Positions 35,810 to 44,542 are shown, counted from the stretch's first letter. The stretch: DNA of 64,000 nt from Microbacterium sp. MYb54 (GCF_002979515.1 NZ_PCPA01000001.1:520018-584017), one strand, 5' to 3'. Translations and numbers: made by a program. Notes: generated by a model from the sequence alone, not told the origin.

Positions 35810-35844
35810 GTCAGGCACTCGACGTCAGGCACTCGACGTCAGGC
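35810..35844. repeat. Tandem 14-base duplication at the sulfatase stop
   Basis: GTCAGGCACTCGAC occurs at 35810-35823 and 35824-35837, followed by a seven-base partial third copy. The sulfatase stop at 35825-35827 lies in the second copy and the first copy repeats the same stop context just after it. Confidence 0.8.
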
Positions 35845-37306
35845 CGTGCAGCATCTTCTGGATCTGCTGCTGCACCTGAGCGTCCTCGACATCGAACATG
35901 GCGTAACTGATGCCGGCCGATTGCAGCGGTCGGTTCGGGTACTTCTGATAGCTCGGGAGAACGCTCAGCAGGCGGGCGGCCATCTGCGGTGCCTGCCATG
36001 TCTTCTCCGCGAAGCTGGTCATGAAGATGTCGTAGCGCTCTTGCGGATCCTGCCAGAGGTCGAAGAGCTCGGGGACGATCGCCGTGTACGACGACGGTCC
36101 TCGCCACTGGTCTCGGACGTTCCAGATCGCCTTCCACTTTCCGACCCGCACAGCTCCGGGAATCATCTCCGTCTCGGTCATGTACAGCCAGTGGTCCCTG
36201 GCCGAGCCTGCCTCCCCCTTCAGCAGCGCCGACTGGTCGAAGCTGTCGAAGATCGTGGGTTCGCCCTCCCTGTCTTCGGTGGGGAGTTCGACGCCCGCCA
36301 GACCCGCGAACGTCGCCATGAAATCGAGCGATCCCACGATCTCGGAATTGCGGCGGCCGGCTTCGATCGTCCCGGGCCACCACGCGATGGCGGGGACGCG
36401 ACTGCCACCCTCGTAGTCCGTGCCCTTGGTGCCGCGGTACGGGGTGTACCCGCAGTCGGGGTAGACGTCTTGCCAGGCCCCGTTGTCCGTCGTCCACACG
36501 ACCAGCGTGTCCTCGGCGATCCCGAGTTCACGGACCTTGTCGATGACAGCTCCCACTCGATGATCGAGTTCGACGAGCGAGTCGAGGAACTTCGACTTCC
36601 CCATCGAAGCCCCCTCGAAGTCGGGGTGCGGGAGATTCGGCTGATGCAGCTTCGCCGTGTTCAGGTACAGGAAGAACGGCTCGTCGTCGTCTGCGTGCGC
36701 CTCGAGGTAGCCGAGCGCGTGGTCGGTGGACTTCTCGTCGATGAACGGGATGTTCGCCGAATCCAGCTTCTCCACCTCGGTGGGCGCCTCGCCAGCTTTT
36801 CCGTCGAGCGCCCCGATGATGTTGCCCCACATCTTCATGGTCGCCTCGTCGTCGAACGGGAAGTCCGGGTTGAAGCCCTTGTCCGTGTACGTGTAGGCGT
36901 TCAGGTGGTAGAGGGTCGTGTTGTACATCTCATCGAACCCGTGCGCGGTGGGCATGGCGTAGTCCGCTTCGCCCAGATGCCATTTCCCGATATGGCACGT
37001 GTTGTAGTCGGCCTTCTTCAGCACGCTCGCCAGCGTCCACTCCGGGGCAGGGAGACCTCCGCCGTCCCCGGGGAACGCGACCGTGGTCATGCCGCTGCGG
37101 ATCGGCAGGCGCCCCGTCAGCGCGGCAGCGCGCCCCGGGGTGCAGCTGGGTTGCCCGTAGAACGACATGAACTGCAGGCCTTCGGCAGCGAGTCGGTCGA
37201 GGTTCGGAGTCGGGGCACCACGGTTCTCCCCGCCTCCGTAGCATCCGAGATCACCCCAGCCGACGTCGTCAGACATGAACAGGATGATGTTGGGCTTCTT
37301 CGCCAT
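35825..37306 (-). CDS. Type I sulfatase (arylsulfatase-like)
   Basis: A 493-residue sulfatase of the alkaline phosphatase fold, hydrolysing a sulfate ester. Metal ligands are seen in MSDDVGWGD (Asp13, Asp14) and TTDNGAWQD. The formylglycine motif is SCTPGRAAALTGR with Cys55, so a formylglycine-generating enzyme is needed; the glycine replaces the more common serine of CxPSR. HIGKWHLG and KGTDYEGGSRVP complete the site. No signal peptide is present, so it is probably cytosolic. It is close to an exported ceramidase-like protein, and both might act on a sulfated lipid, but they are transcribed divergently. Confidence 0.9.
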   Translation of the reverse strand: MAKKPNIILFMSDDVGWGDLGCYGGGENRGAPTPNLDRLAAEGLQFMSFYGQPSCTPGRAAALTGRLPIRSGMTTVAFPGDGGGLPAPEWTLASVLKKADYNTCHIGKWHLGEADYAMPTAHGFDEMYNTTLYHLNAYTYTDKGFNPDFPFDDEATMKMWGNIIGALDGKAGEAPTEVEKLDSANIPFIDEKSTDHALGYLEAHADDDEPFFLYLNTAKLHQPNLPHPDFEGASMGKSKFLDSLVELDHRVGAVIDKVRELGIAEDTLVVWTTDNGAWQDVYPDCGYTPYRGTKGTDYEGGSRVPAIAWWPGTIEAGRRNSEIVGSLDFMATFAGLAGVELPTEDREGEPTIFDSFDQSALLKGEAGSARDHWLYMTETEMIPGAVRVGKWKAIWNVRDQWRGPSSYTAIVPELFDLWQDPQERYDIFMTSFAEKTWQAPQMAARLLSVLPSYQKYPNRPLQSAGISYAMFDVEDAQVQQQIQKMLHGLTSSA

Positions 37307-37418
37307 GAGATCTCCTCCGTCGATTCGTGCACGATGGAGCAGAAGCTAGCAAGATGCTCGTCGTGCAGGAAACCGCTTGCTCGCCCATTGGGGACGAGGG
37401 GATCAGGGGAAAATGATA

Positions 37419-37448
37419 CGAATGGGCCGACCGGTACGCCGGGCTCTG
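37419..37448. repeat. Left copy of the rnpB 3'-end repeat (possible att site)
   Basis: Thirty bases beginning CGAATGGGCCGACC match 39454-39483 at 28 positions. The right copy is the 3' end of the RNase P RNA. The left copy has no RNA body beside it, as expected for a remnant attachment site. Confidence 0.7.
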
Positions 37449-37709
37449 AATCCGCGTTGCTGGCTGTGCATCACCAAAGCCCTAAGCAAGTGCGTGCGAT
37501 CGCGAGGTTCGGTCCGGAGGTGATACGTGTGGATGCGAACTGATGCGGTCGACCCCATTGCTGCTGGAATCGAGTTCACGGCAGGCGACCAGGCGCTTCG
37601 GTGCTGGGGGCGAGGCAACGCTGTCATGATGGACGACGCGTGAGACAAACCTCTTAAGCTACCGAGTAGATCCGGTGTTTGTCTGTAGCCAGAAAAGGGG
37701 ACAGCGCTA

Positions 37710-37729
37710 CGTACACACGCGCGTGTACG
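37710..37729. promoter_or_regulatory. Palindromic operator-like site before the ceramidase-like gene
   Basis: CGTACAC and GTGTACG form perfect inverted arms around six bases, and end eight bases before the ATG at 37738. A bound repressor would block the promoter or ribosome access. No dedicated regulator gene is adjacent. Confidence 0.4.
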
Positions 37730-37737
37730 GTTTCCCC

Positions 37738-39189
37738 ATGACGCCCCAAAACCCGCACAAGGATCTGTTCTCGCCGCTGCCGAAGCTGTCTCGGCGAAGC
37801 TTCCTTATCGCGGGATCAGTCGCCGCTGTCTCAGTGGTCCTCGCCGAACCTGCCTTCGCAGCGTCGTCATTTCAGGTGTCCACCTCCAAGGTGGACATCA
37901 CGCCGGAAGCGGGCTACCCCATGGCTGGATTCGCGACGGCGACCGAGCCGCGTCGAGCTGCCGGGGTGAATGAACCGCTGATGGCGAGGTGCACCATCCT
38001 TTGGGATGACGGTGCACCAAACGTGATCGTAAGCGCAGATGTGCTCGCTTTCGGCCGAACAATGCACCAGCAGATTCGCGCCGGTGTGACGGCATTGGGC
38101 GTTGGCAACGCTGACTTTGTTCTAAACGCGACACACACTCACAACGGGCCCGTCCTGATCGAGAGGCTGGACCCATACATCTCCTACGCGGTCACCGATA
38201 TGGCAGAGATTGCCGGCTATTCCGACTGGTTGGTCACAGAGATCATCGCGTTGGTCAGCACTGCCCTCAGTAGCCCGCGGACGACTTGCACCCTCGACTA
38301 CCTCGTCACCGACGAGAACTTCTCTTACAACCGAATCGGACTCAGCTACGTCGAAACCGCAGTCCCGACTCTTGTCGCGCGCGCGACGGATGGAACCCCG
38401 CGCGCCGTGCTGTTCAGCTACGGCGCACACCCTGTCGCTGGAGGCGCTGGAGCACTCTTCGATCCCGACTATCCCAGCGAAGCCATCAAGACCATCGAAG
38501 CGAGCTACGACGGTGTTTTCGCCCAGTTCGTCCTCGGACCGGCCGGGGATCAGAACCCGCTCACGCTTGACGGATACATGCAGTCCGATGCGTACGGGTA
38601 CGACCTCGGACTGACGGTAGCGAACGCGATCGCAACCCCAGGTCGAACGCTGACTGGACCGATTCTTACGGCCATCTCCGAAGTGTCACTTCCTCTTGAA
38701 GTCACAGAAAACCCCGCGAACAGAGCCGCACTGCAGCAAGTGTTCCAATCGCGAGAACTCACGGGAGAAGCGCCCTACATTCGTCGTCACGGACAGACGA
38801 TGAAGGCGGTCGCTGCTGACGCATCGGCCCCACTCGATACCACGGTCCCGCTCCCTGTGCAGAGGTGGCGATTCGCAGGGGCACCCGGTCTGACCATGAT
38901 CTTCTCCGGCGGCGAAGTCGTATCCGGCTATGCGGTGTACTTCCGTTCGCTTCACGGTGGAACTAACGAACTTTGGTTCACGGCCTACGCCAACGAGGTA
39001 CCCGGATACATCCCTAGTGACGAGGTTCTCGCTAACCCTGGATACGAAGCCGGGTATGGACCCGACTATCCCGGGGTGGCAAGCCACTCAATGGCGGCAT
39101 ATGGTCACCTCGCCCACTTCAGACTGCAGGGCGCCTCGGGCGTTGGAGTCCAGCAGGTGTATATAGATCACGTGGCATCGCTCATCTAG
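37738..39189 (+). CDS. Neutral/alkaline ceramidase-like exported protein
   Basis: A 483-residue secreted protein resembling the N-terminal catalytic domain of neutral/alkaline non-lysosomal ceramidases (PF04734), zinc amidases that release a fatty acid from ceramide. A Tat signal is clear: SRRSFLIAGSVAA with an AFA cleavage region near residue 40. The mature part shows VSTSKVDITPEAGYPMAGFA, LNATHTHNGP with likely zinc histidines, FSYGAHPV and LGPAGDQNP. Known ceramidases are larger (about 650 or more residues) with a C-terminal immunoglobulin-like domain, which is absent here. The start at 37738 lacks a ribosome site. Base use is less GC-rich than neighbours. It lies between two rnpB-end repeats. 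Confidence 0.8.
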   Translation: MTPQNPHKDLFSPLPKLSRRSFLIAGSVAAVSVVLAEPAFAASSFQVSTSKVDITPEAGYPMAGFATATEPRRAAGVNEPLMARCTILWDDGAPNVIVSADVLAFGRTMHQQIRAGVTALGVGNADFVLNATHTHNGPVLIERLDPYISYAVTDMAEIAGYSDWLVTEIIALVSTALSSPRTTCTLDYLVTDENFSYNRIGLSYVETAVPTLVARATDGTPRAVLFSYGAHPVAGGAGALFDPDYPSEAIKTIEASYDGVFAQFVLGPAGDQNPLTLDGYMQSDAYGYDLGLTVANAIATPGRTLTGPILTAISEVSLPLEVTENPANRAALQQVFQSRELTGEAPYIRRHGQTMKAVAADASAPLDTTVPLPVQRWRFAGAPGLTMIFSGGEVVSGYAVYFRSLHGGTNELWFTAYANEVPGYIPSDEVLANPGYEAGYGPDYPGVASHSMAAYGHLAHFRLQGASGVGVQQVYIDHVASLI

Positions 39190-39452
39190 ACCGGAGCCGA
39201 CGGCGACCCGCCATGGTGTCCCTTCACACCACACCGGGCCGCCATCTTCGCAGCGCTCGTGCGTTCCCTCCCCGGACAACGACGACCGCTGCAGGCGCAA
39301 CGGTAGGCCTCGGTAAGACCGACTGTAAGGGGCTCTCTTTGTGGGGCGGACTCTGATGACCGAACTCGAGAAGCCGTTGACAGCCGTGCCTGGGAGTCCT
39401 GCGGAATCTGCACGGAGGGGTCTAGGACAAATAGCTGTTCAAGTCGGTTTAT
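39190..39452. other. Gap between the ceramidase-like gene and rnpB
   Basis: About 260 bases with no gene. A small hairpin with six-base arms (39214-39219 and 39226-39231) after the stop may be a weak terminator. The right copy of the rnpB-end repeat follows. Confidence 0.5.
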
Positions 39453-39815
39453 GCGAATGGGCCGACCTGTACGCCGGGTTCTGTTCCGGGGTTCTTCGCC
39501 CCTTCGACGGCCATCTCTCTCGGCGACACGTTGCCGTGGCACTCTAGCGGTCTACCCGAGGACTCGGCGAGCCGCGTCAACATCCTCTGTCTGACCTTGC
39601 TCCGGACGAGGTTTACCTGGCGGGCCATGTCACCATGGCCCCCGGTGGTCTCTTACACCACCCTTTCACCCTTACCCCTTGCGGGGCGGTCTACTCTCTG
39701 TGGCACTTTCTCGCGGATTGCTCCGGGTGGGCGTTACCCACCGTCCTGCCCTGAGGAGCCCGGACGTTCCTCGGTGCGGTTGCCCGCAACGCGACCGTCC
39801 AGTCGACCCATTCGC
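39453..39815 (-). ncRNA. rnpB: RNase P RNA
   Basis: The catalytic RNA of RNase P, which trims the 5' leader of tRNA precursors. On this strand the ends pair as helix P1: the first 14 bases (39802-39815) complement the last 14 (39453-39466) with one wobble. Between them are the conserved bacterial elements GAGGAACGTCCGGGCTCC near the 5' end, GAGAAAGTGCCACAGA, GGTGAAAGGG with a GTAAGAGACC-type element, and ACAGAACCCGGCGTACAGG at the 3' end. The length of about 363 bases fits type A actinobacterial RNAs. A -10-like TAGACT lies just upstream. The 3' end forms one copy of a repeat also found at 37419. Confidence 0.93.
39454..39483. repeat. Right copy of the rnpB 3'-end repeat
   Basis: The 3' end of rnpB; matches 37419-37448 at 28 of 30 positions. 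The intervening segment is about 2.0 kb and holds only the ceramidase-like gene. Confidence 0.7.
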
Positions 39816-39821
39816 GTCTCC

Positions 39822-39827
39822 AGTCTA
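39822..39827 (-). promoter_or_regulatory. Putative rnpB -10 element
   Basis: TAGACT on the minus strand ends six bases before 39815, the first base of helix P1, matching the expected transcription start of the RNA. Confidence 0.55.
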
Positions 39828-39853
39828 CGTTCTCCGCAACCCGCGGCCCGCGG

Positions 39854-41554
39854 CTACTTCTCCGCCGACTCCGCGATGCGCAGATCGAGGGGCACGTCGA
39901 TCGGGAAGGAACCGAACAGCCGCGTCGTCGCGGTGGCCGCAGCTTCTCGCACGGCCTCGGCGGCCGCCTCGGCATGTTCGAGCGGAACGTGCAGGATCAC
40001 CTCGTCGTGCAGGAAGAACGCCAGATGCGGGGAGCGCGCGAACGGACCGGATGCCGCTGCCTCGGCGAACACCTCCGGAATCTGCTGCAACCGGTGACGG
40101 ATCTCGGCGAGCCAGATCAACGACCACTCCGCAGCCGTGCCCTGCACCACGAAGTTCCGTGTGAACCGCCCCCAGTCGCGCGCTCTGCGCCGGGCGAGGG
40201 CCACCACCGCGGGGTCGGCGTCCGCATCGGTCGCCTCTGACTGCAGTCGCATCCACTCTGCCGACGGCCGAGGCGAGGACCGACCGAGCCAGGTGGAGAC
40301 GATGCCCCCGTCCTCCCCGGTGCGCGCTGCGGCGTCGACGAGCGCCATGGCTCGGGGATACACCTTCCGCAGCCGGGGAACCAACCTGCCGCTGTCACCG
40401 GTCGTCGCCCCGTACATCGCGCCGAGGACCGCGTACTTCGCCTCTTCGCGGGTCGCGACCGCACCGGAAGCGACGACGCCGGCGTAGAGGTCAGTCCCCC
40501 GCGCAGCCTGAGCCATCGCCTCATCCGCTGCCATCGCGGCGAGCATCCGCGGCTCGAGCTGCGCGACATCCGCCACGACAAGGGTCCATCCCGGGTCAGC
40601 GCGCACGGCAGGGCGCAGACTGCGCGGGAGTTGCAGGGCGCCCCCACCGGCCGAGGCCCAGCGCCCGGTCACGACGCCGCCGGGGATGTACACCGGGCGG
40701 AATCGGCCGTCGTGGACCCATTCCGCGAGCCACGCCCATCCGTTGGCGCTGAGCAGGCGGGAGAGCTTCTTGTACGCGAGCAGCGGCTCGACGACGGGGT
40801 GGTCATGCTCCGCGAGCTCCCAGCGGCTCGTGGACTCCACCTGCACTCCGACACGATGCAGTGCCCTGAGCAGCTTCTGCTGGCTGTCGAGGTGGAGCGA
40901 TGCGTCGCCGAGGAGCTCACGCACGCGATCGCCGAGCTCGACCATGCGACTCGGGACTCCACCGGCGACCGGCCGGATGCCCAGGGTGTCGGTCAGGATC
41001 GCATCGTGCACGCCCTCGTCCCAGGGCAATCCCGCGGCCCGCATCTCCTCCGCGATGAGTCCGCCCGCCGACTCCGCTGCACAGAGCAGCGTGAGGCGTC
41101 CGTCCGGTGCCGCAGCGATCACCTCGCGTTGCGCCCGGTACTGATCGAGCATCGTCGCGATCGCGTCGTCGCCGCTCACGTCGTCGAACACGTCGAAGAG
41201 CGACGGCGCCGCCACGGTCTGCTCCCGCCGCACCCAATCCTGAGATGCGGGCAACGGGGTCGGCACCGCGGAGGTGTCACGCAGGATCGCATGGCAGAGG
41301 ACCAGATCATGACTGCGGCTGATCCGCACCCCGTCGCCGAGAAGGAGAGCGTAGGTCTCCGCGGCAGAGCGCATGATCCATCGCGGGGCATCGGCCGCCT
41401 CGACAGCGCCGACCCACCCCGCGAGCTCATCGGCACGCAGAGACGTGCGATTCTGCTCCTGGTCGTTCCCGTCGAGCTCGATCGCCACATACTGCTGCGA
41501 CCCGATGGAGGTCAGCGCGATGCGTCGTTCGACGCCCGACGCCGGTGCAGTCAT
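39854..41554 (-). CDS. Bifunctional 3'-5' exonuclease/DNA polymerase, family A
   Basis: A 566-residue relative of DNA polymerase I lacking the 5' nuclease. The C-terminal polymerase domain has motif A VVADVAQLEPRMLAAMA, the O-helix segment KYAVLGAMYGATTG, and motif C FLHDEVILHVP with the HDE acid. The N-terminal half occupies the place of the 3'-5' exonuclease but the usual DEDD acids are not clear, so proofreading may be lost. Such stand-alone enzymes are common in actinobacteria and their role is not settled. The ATG at 41554 gives the family start; the frame extending to 42100 overlaps the zinc-ribbon gene and is rejected. Confidence 0.9.
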   Translation of the reverse strand: MTAPASGVERRIALTSIGSQQYVAIELDGNDQEQNRTSLRADELAGWVGAVEAADAPRWIMRSAAETYALLLGDGVRISRSHDLVLCHAILRDTSAVPTPLPASQDWVRREQTVAAPSLFDVFDDVSGDDAIATMLDQYRAQREVIAAAPDGRLTLLCAAESAGGLIAEEMRAAGLPWDEGVHDAILTDTLGIRPVAGGVPSRMVELGDRVRELLGDASLHLDSQQKLLRALHRVGVQVESTSRWELAEHDHPVVEPLLAYKKLSRLLSANGWAWLAEWVHDGRFRPVYIPGGVVTGRWASAGGGALQLPRSLRPAVRADPGWTLVVADVAQLEPRMLAAMAADEAMAQAARGTDLYAGVVASGAVATREEAKYAVLGAMYGATTGDSGRLVPRLRKVYPRAMALVDAAARTGEDGGIVSTWLGRSSPRPSAEWMRLQSEATDADADPAVVALARRRARDWGRFTRNFVVQGTAAEWSLIWLAEIRHRLQQIPEVFAEAAASGPFARSPHLAFFLHDEVILHVPLEHAEAAAEAVREAAATATTRLFGSFPIDVPLDLRIAESAEK

Positions 41555-41576
41555 CGCCGGCGTCGGCAGGTGCCGC

Positions 41577-42311
41577 TCATGCGAGCCCGGACTCCTCGGT
41601 GCGCACGAGGATGCAGCCGCACTCGGGGCAGGAGACCACGAGGTCGTCCGCAGCGCGACGGATGTCGTTGAGGTCGGTGCTGGGAAGCAGGATGCGGCAG
41701 CCCTCGCAGGTGCCGCGGGTGAGCAGCGCCGCACCGGCACTGTTCGTGGCACGACGGTCGTACTCGGCCAGCAGCTGCGGCGACACGCTCTCGGCGACGG
41801 CAGCACGATCGCGGGCGAGCTGTGCACCGAGATCGGTTGCGGCGGCGACGTCGGCCTTCGCCTGCGCGGTGAGTGCGGAGCCTTCGGCTGTCGTCGTGTC
41901 GAGGAGCGCCTGCTGGGCGGCGAGGGCGGCTTCTGCCTCTTCGAGCCGGCCCATGACATCGAGCTCGGCGTCTTCCAGGTCACTCTGACGGCGGGCGAGA
42001 CTCGCGAGTTCATGCTCGAGGGCCTGTGCGTCTTTCGAGCTCGTCGACGCGGCGAGGCGCTCGGCATCGCGATTCCGGCGCGCCTCGACGACGGCGACAT
42101 CGGACTCCAGACGCTTCAGCTCGGTGCGCACGTCGTCGCGCGTGCCGGCGAGAGTGGTCAGCTCGCGGAGCTGCCCCTGGCGGATGGCGACGAGCTCGGT
42201 GATCCGCCCCGCCTGGCTCGGCTTCGTTCGGGCACGCTCGGCCTGCGCGATGCGCCGGTCGAGGTCGGCGATGTCGAGCAGGGTGCGCTGGTTCTCGGGG
42301 CTGGCGTTCAC
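41577..42311 (-). CDS. Coiled-coil protein with C-terminal C4 zinc ribbon
   Basis: A 244-residue protein with a long antiparallel coiled coil (about residues 5-180, rich in Ala, Glu, Arg and Leu) followed by a zinc ribbon with CEGC and CPEC near the C terminus, as in the zf-RING_7 (PF02591) family. GTG at 42311 starts the usual sequence with NQRTLLDIADLDRRIAQ. In related bacteria such proteins have been linked to nucleic acid or ribosome binding, but the role is not firmly known. It is upstream of the polymerase gene by 22 bases and probably cotranscribed. Confidence 0.9.
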   Translation of the reverse strand: MNASPENQRTLLDIADLDRRIAQAERARTKPSQAGRITELVAIRQGQLRELTTLAGTRDDVRTELKRLESDVAVVEARRNRDAERLAASTSSKDAQALEHELASLARRQSDLEDAELDVMGRLEEAEAALAAQQALLDTTTAEGSALTAQAKADVAAATDLGAQLARDRAAVAESVSPQLLAEYDRRATNSAGAALLTRGTCEGCRILLPSTDLNDIRRAADDLVVSCPECGCILVRTEESGLA

Positions 42312-42348
42312 GCTTCCAAATCTAGTCGCTGTCGCGACATCCGCCCCA

Positions 42349-42771
42349 TCAGTGCACGTCGCCGTCGACGTAGTACCAGTGGCGGTCTTCCCGCACGAAG
42401 CGGCTGCGCTCATGCAGGGAGCCACGATCCGTCCCCTGACGCCAGAACGCCTCGAACTCCACGACACCATCGCGGTCGAAGGGCCCTCCGGCCACGCGAT
42501 CGAGCACGAGCAGCCGCCGCCACTCGAAGTCCGGCTCGAAGTCGAGAGACTCCGGCCGCGTCGTCGGGTGCCAGGTGCGCAGGAGGTGCACCGCGTCCTG
42601 GAGGGCGAAGGCGGTGTAGCGCGAGCGCATCAGACGCTCCGCCGTCGGAGCAGGTGCACCATCGAGCAGCGGTCGGCAGCATCCTCCGAACACGTCCCCG
42701 GACGAACACGGGCAGCGGTCCTCGTCCGCGATCACGACGTCATCCAGCGCCTTCTCCGTCTCCGTTGTCAT
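42349..42771 (-). CDS. YchJ family protein with SEC-C motif
   Basis: A 140-residue protein of the UPF0225/YchJ family. An N-terminal SEC-C-type zinc motif reads RCPCSSGDVFGGCC, followed by a YchJ domain of NTF2-like fold with RSRYTAFALQDA and FVREDRHWYYVDGD at the end. Function unknown; the SEC-C motif of SecA binds zinc and protein partners. It precedes the zinc-ribbon and polymerase genes on the same strand and diverges from the aldo/keto reductase with a 41-base gap. Confidence 0.9.
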   Translation of the reverse strand: MTTETEKALDDVVIADEDRCPCSSGDVFGGCCRPLLDGAPAPTAERLMRSRYTAFALQDAVHLLRTWHPTTRPESLDFEPDFEWRRLLVLDRVAGGPFDRDGVVEFEAFWRQGTDRGSLHERSRFVREDRHWYYVDGDVH

Positions 42772-42812
42772 CCCTTCAGCGTACGCTCGACGAAAAGGCC
42801 AGAAGGAGCACC

Positions 42813-43661
42813 GTGACCACTCAGCCCGTCGTCCCCTCGTTCACCGCCCACAACGGGTTCGCCCTCCCGGCCATCGGCCTCGGCACCTACGGTCTCAACG
42901 GCGATGCCGGAGCAGAAGCCGTCGCCGGCGGTATCGGCGCGGGCTATCGCCTGGTCGACACGGCGTTCAACTACGAGAACGAGGGCTCTGTCGGCCATGG
43001 AATCGCCGCTGCCGATGTCGCGCGCCCCGAGATCATCGTCACCACGAAGCTCCCCGGGCGCCATCATCCCTCGGCGAAGGCAACCACGAGCATCGAGGAG
43101 AGCCGCTCCCGTCTCGGTCTCGACGTGACGGATCTGCACCTCATCCACTGGCCGAACCCGATCCAGGACGAGTACGTCGAGGCATGGGCCGCGCTCGTCG
43201 ACGCCCAGGCACGCGGCGTCGTCAGGCAGATCGGCGTCTCGAACTTCCTCCCGGAGCACCTGGAGCGCATCGAGCAGGAGACCGGGGTCCGGCCCGTCGT
43301 CAACCAGATCGAGGTGCACCCGTTCTTCCCTCAGGAGGAGCAGCTCGCCTATCACCGTGAGCGCGGCATCCTGACCGAGGCGTGGAGCCCGCTGGGACGC
43401 GCGAAGGAGCTCTTCGACGAAGCGGTGATCCACGACATCGCCGCCGCCCGCGGTATCACGACAGCACAGACGGTCCTGGCCTGGCACGTCGCCCGAGGCA
43501 CGGTCTCGATCCCCAAGGCTTCATCCCTCGAGCACCAGGTGGCGAACCTCGCAGCAGCGGAGATCGCGCTCGACGATGCAGAGGTCGCGGCGATCACCGC
43601 ACTCGGACGCCCGGATGGACGCCTGTTCGACGCCGATCCGCGAACCCATGAGGAGTCCTGA
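42813..43661 (+). CDS. Aldo/keto reductase
   Basis: An NADPH-dependent oxidoreductase of 282 residues reducing aldehydes or ketones to alcohols. The catalytic tetrad is visible: Asp49 and Tyr54 in VDTAFNYENEG, Lys79 in TTKLPG and His112 in HLIHWPNP. The NADP-binding SIPKASSLEHQ is near the end. It resembles 2,5-diketo-D-gluconate reductase-type AKR5 enzymes, though the natural substrate is unknown. GTG at 42813 follows AGAAGGAG at good spacing. The gene is monocistronic and convergent with the regulator gene. Confidence 0.92.
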   Translation: MTTQPVVPSFTAHNGFALPAIGLGTYGLNGDAGAEAVAGGIGAGYRLVDTAFNYENEGSVGHGIAAADVARPEIIVTTKLPGRHHPSAKATTSIEESRSRLGLDVTDLHLIHWPNPIQDEYVEAWAALVDAQARGVVRQIGVSNFLPEHLERIEQETGVRPVVNQIEVHPFFPQEEQLAYHRERGILTEAWSPLGRAKELFDEAVIHDIAAARGITTAQTVLAWHVARGTVSIPKASSLEHQVANLAAAEIALDDAEVAAITALGRPDGRLFDADPRTHEES

Positions 43662-43673
43662 CGCCGATCCGCG

Positions 43674-44510
43674 TCAGACGTTCTGCGTTCCGAGCACCCG
43701 TAGGAACTCGAGTTTGCTCGCCGATTCGCTTCCAGGCGCGGCGGTGAGCACGATCAGCGCGTGCGACTCGTCCTCGGTGAAGAGGGCCTGACAGTCGACT
43801 TCGATCTCGCCCAGCTCGGGGTGCACCATCACCTTGTGCTGCTCGAATCGGCGACTCACCTCGTGCGCATCCCACAGCTCGACGAACTCCGGGCTTCGGG
43901 CGGTCAACGCGGTGACGATCTCCCCCGCCCTGGAGCGGGCGCCCATGACTCCGTGCGCGGCGCGCAGCGAACCCACGAGCGCGCGGGCCTGTCGCGCGTG
44001 GTCGGCCTCCCGATATCGACGCCGTTCGACGTCGGGATAGGCGAACCAGCGGTAGATGCCGCTGCGATCGAGCCCGGTGAGCGCGCTCGAGTCGCCGACG
44101 AGCGCGCGAGAGGCGTCGTTCTGCACGAGGACCTCGTCCAGCACGGAGACGACGAAAGCCGGGGTGTCGTGCAATCGGTCGAGTACACGGAGGATGCCAG
44201 GGCGCACGTACTCGGTCACGTGGGCCCGGTCGGGGGCGCTGTGGCCGCAGAGGCGGAAGAGGTAGTCGCGCTCGTCTTCGGTCAGACGCAACGCCCGCGC
44301 GAGAGAGGCGAGGATCTGCACGCTCGGCTGGGGGCCCCGCCGCTGCTCCAGGCGGGTGTAGTAGTCCGTCGACATGGTGGCCAACTGCGCCACCTCTTCT
44401 CTGCGGAGCCCTGCGGTGCGACGCCGCGGCCCGGCCGAGAGCCCGACGTCGGAGGGCCTCAGCGCCTCGCGCCGACGGAGGAGGAATTCGGCCAATGCAT
44501 CACGATCCAC
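43674..44510 (-). CDS. XRE family transcriptional regulator with MmyB-like ligand domain
   Basis: A 278-residue DNA-binding protein. The N-terminal helix-turn-helix has LRREEVAQLATMSTDYYTRLEQ, typical of the family whose C-terminal part (residues 100-278) is an MmyB-like, PAS-like ligand-binding domain with YRWFAYPDVERRR and FEQHKVMVHPELGEIEVDC. GTG at 44510 gives the usual beginning. It diverges from a short-chain dehydrogenase gene, the common arrangement in which it represses itself and the neighbouring oxidoreductase. Repeated half-sites lie between the two genes. The ligand is unknown. Confidence 0.9.
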   Translation of the reverse strand: MDRDALAEFLLRRREALRPSDVGLSAGPRRRTAGLRREEVAQLATMSTDYYTRLEQRRGPQPSVQILASLARALRLTEDERDYLFRLCGHSAPDRAHVTEYVRPGILRVLDRLHDTPAFVVSVLDEVLVQNDASRALVGDSSALTGLDRSGIYRWFAYPDVERRRYREADHARQARALVGSLRAAHGVMGARSRAGEIVTALTARSPEFVELWDAHEVSRRFEQHKVMVHPELGEIEVDCQALFTEDESHALIVLTAAPGSESASKLEFLRVLGTQNV

Positions 44511-44542
44511 TCCTGAAGTATCCCCCGCCCCGGGTGCACGTT

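Larger units (their letters stand above)
37307..37737. other. Intergenic region between sulfatase and ceramidase-like genes
   Basis: About 430 bases without a convincing gene. It contains the left copy of the rnpB-end repeat (37419-37448) and a palindrome just before the ceramidase-like gene (37710-37729). Open frames here are short and resemble nothing. Confidence 0.6.

Noticed and set aside
41555..42100. N-terminal extension of the DNA polymerase by 182 codons
   Set aside because: It runs antiparallel to nothing but overlaps the zinc-ribbon gene in another frame, and has low-complexity Ser/Arg/Pro sequence without similarity.
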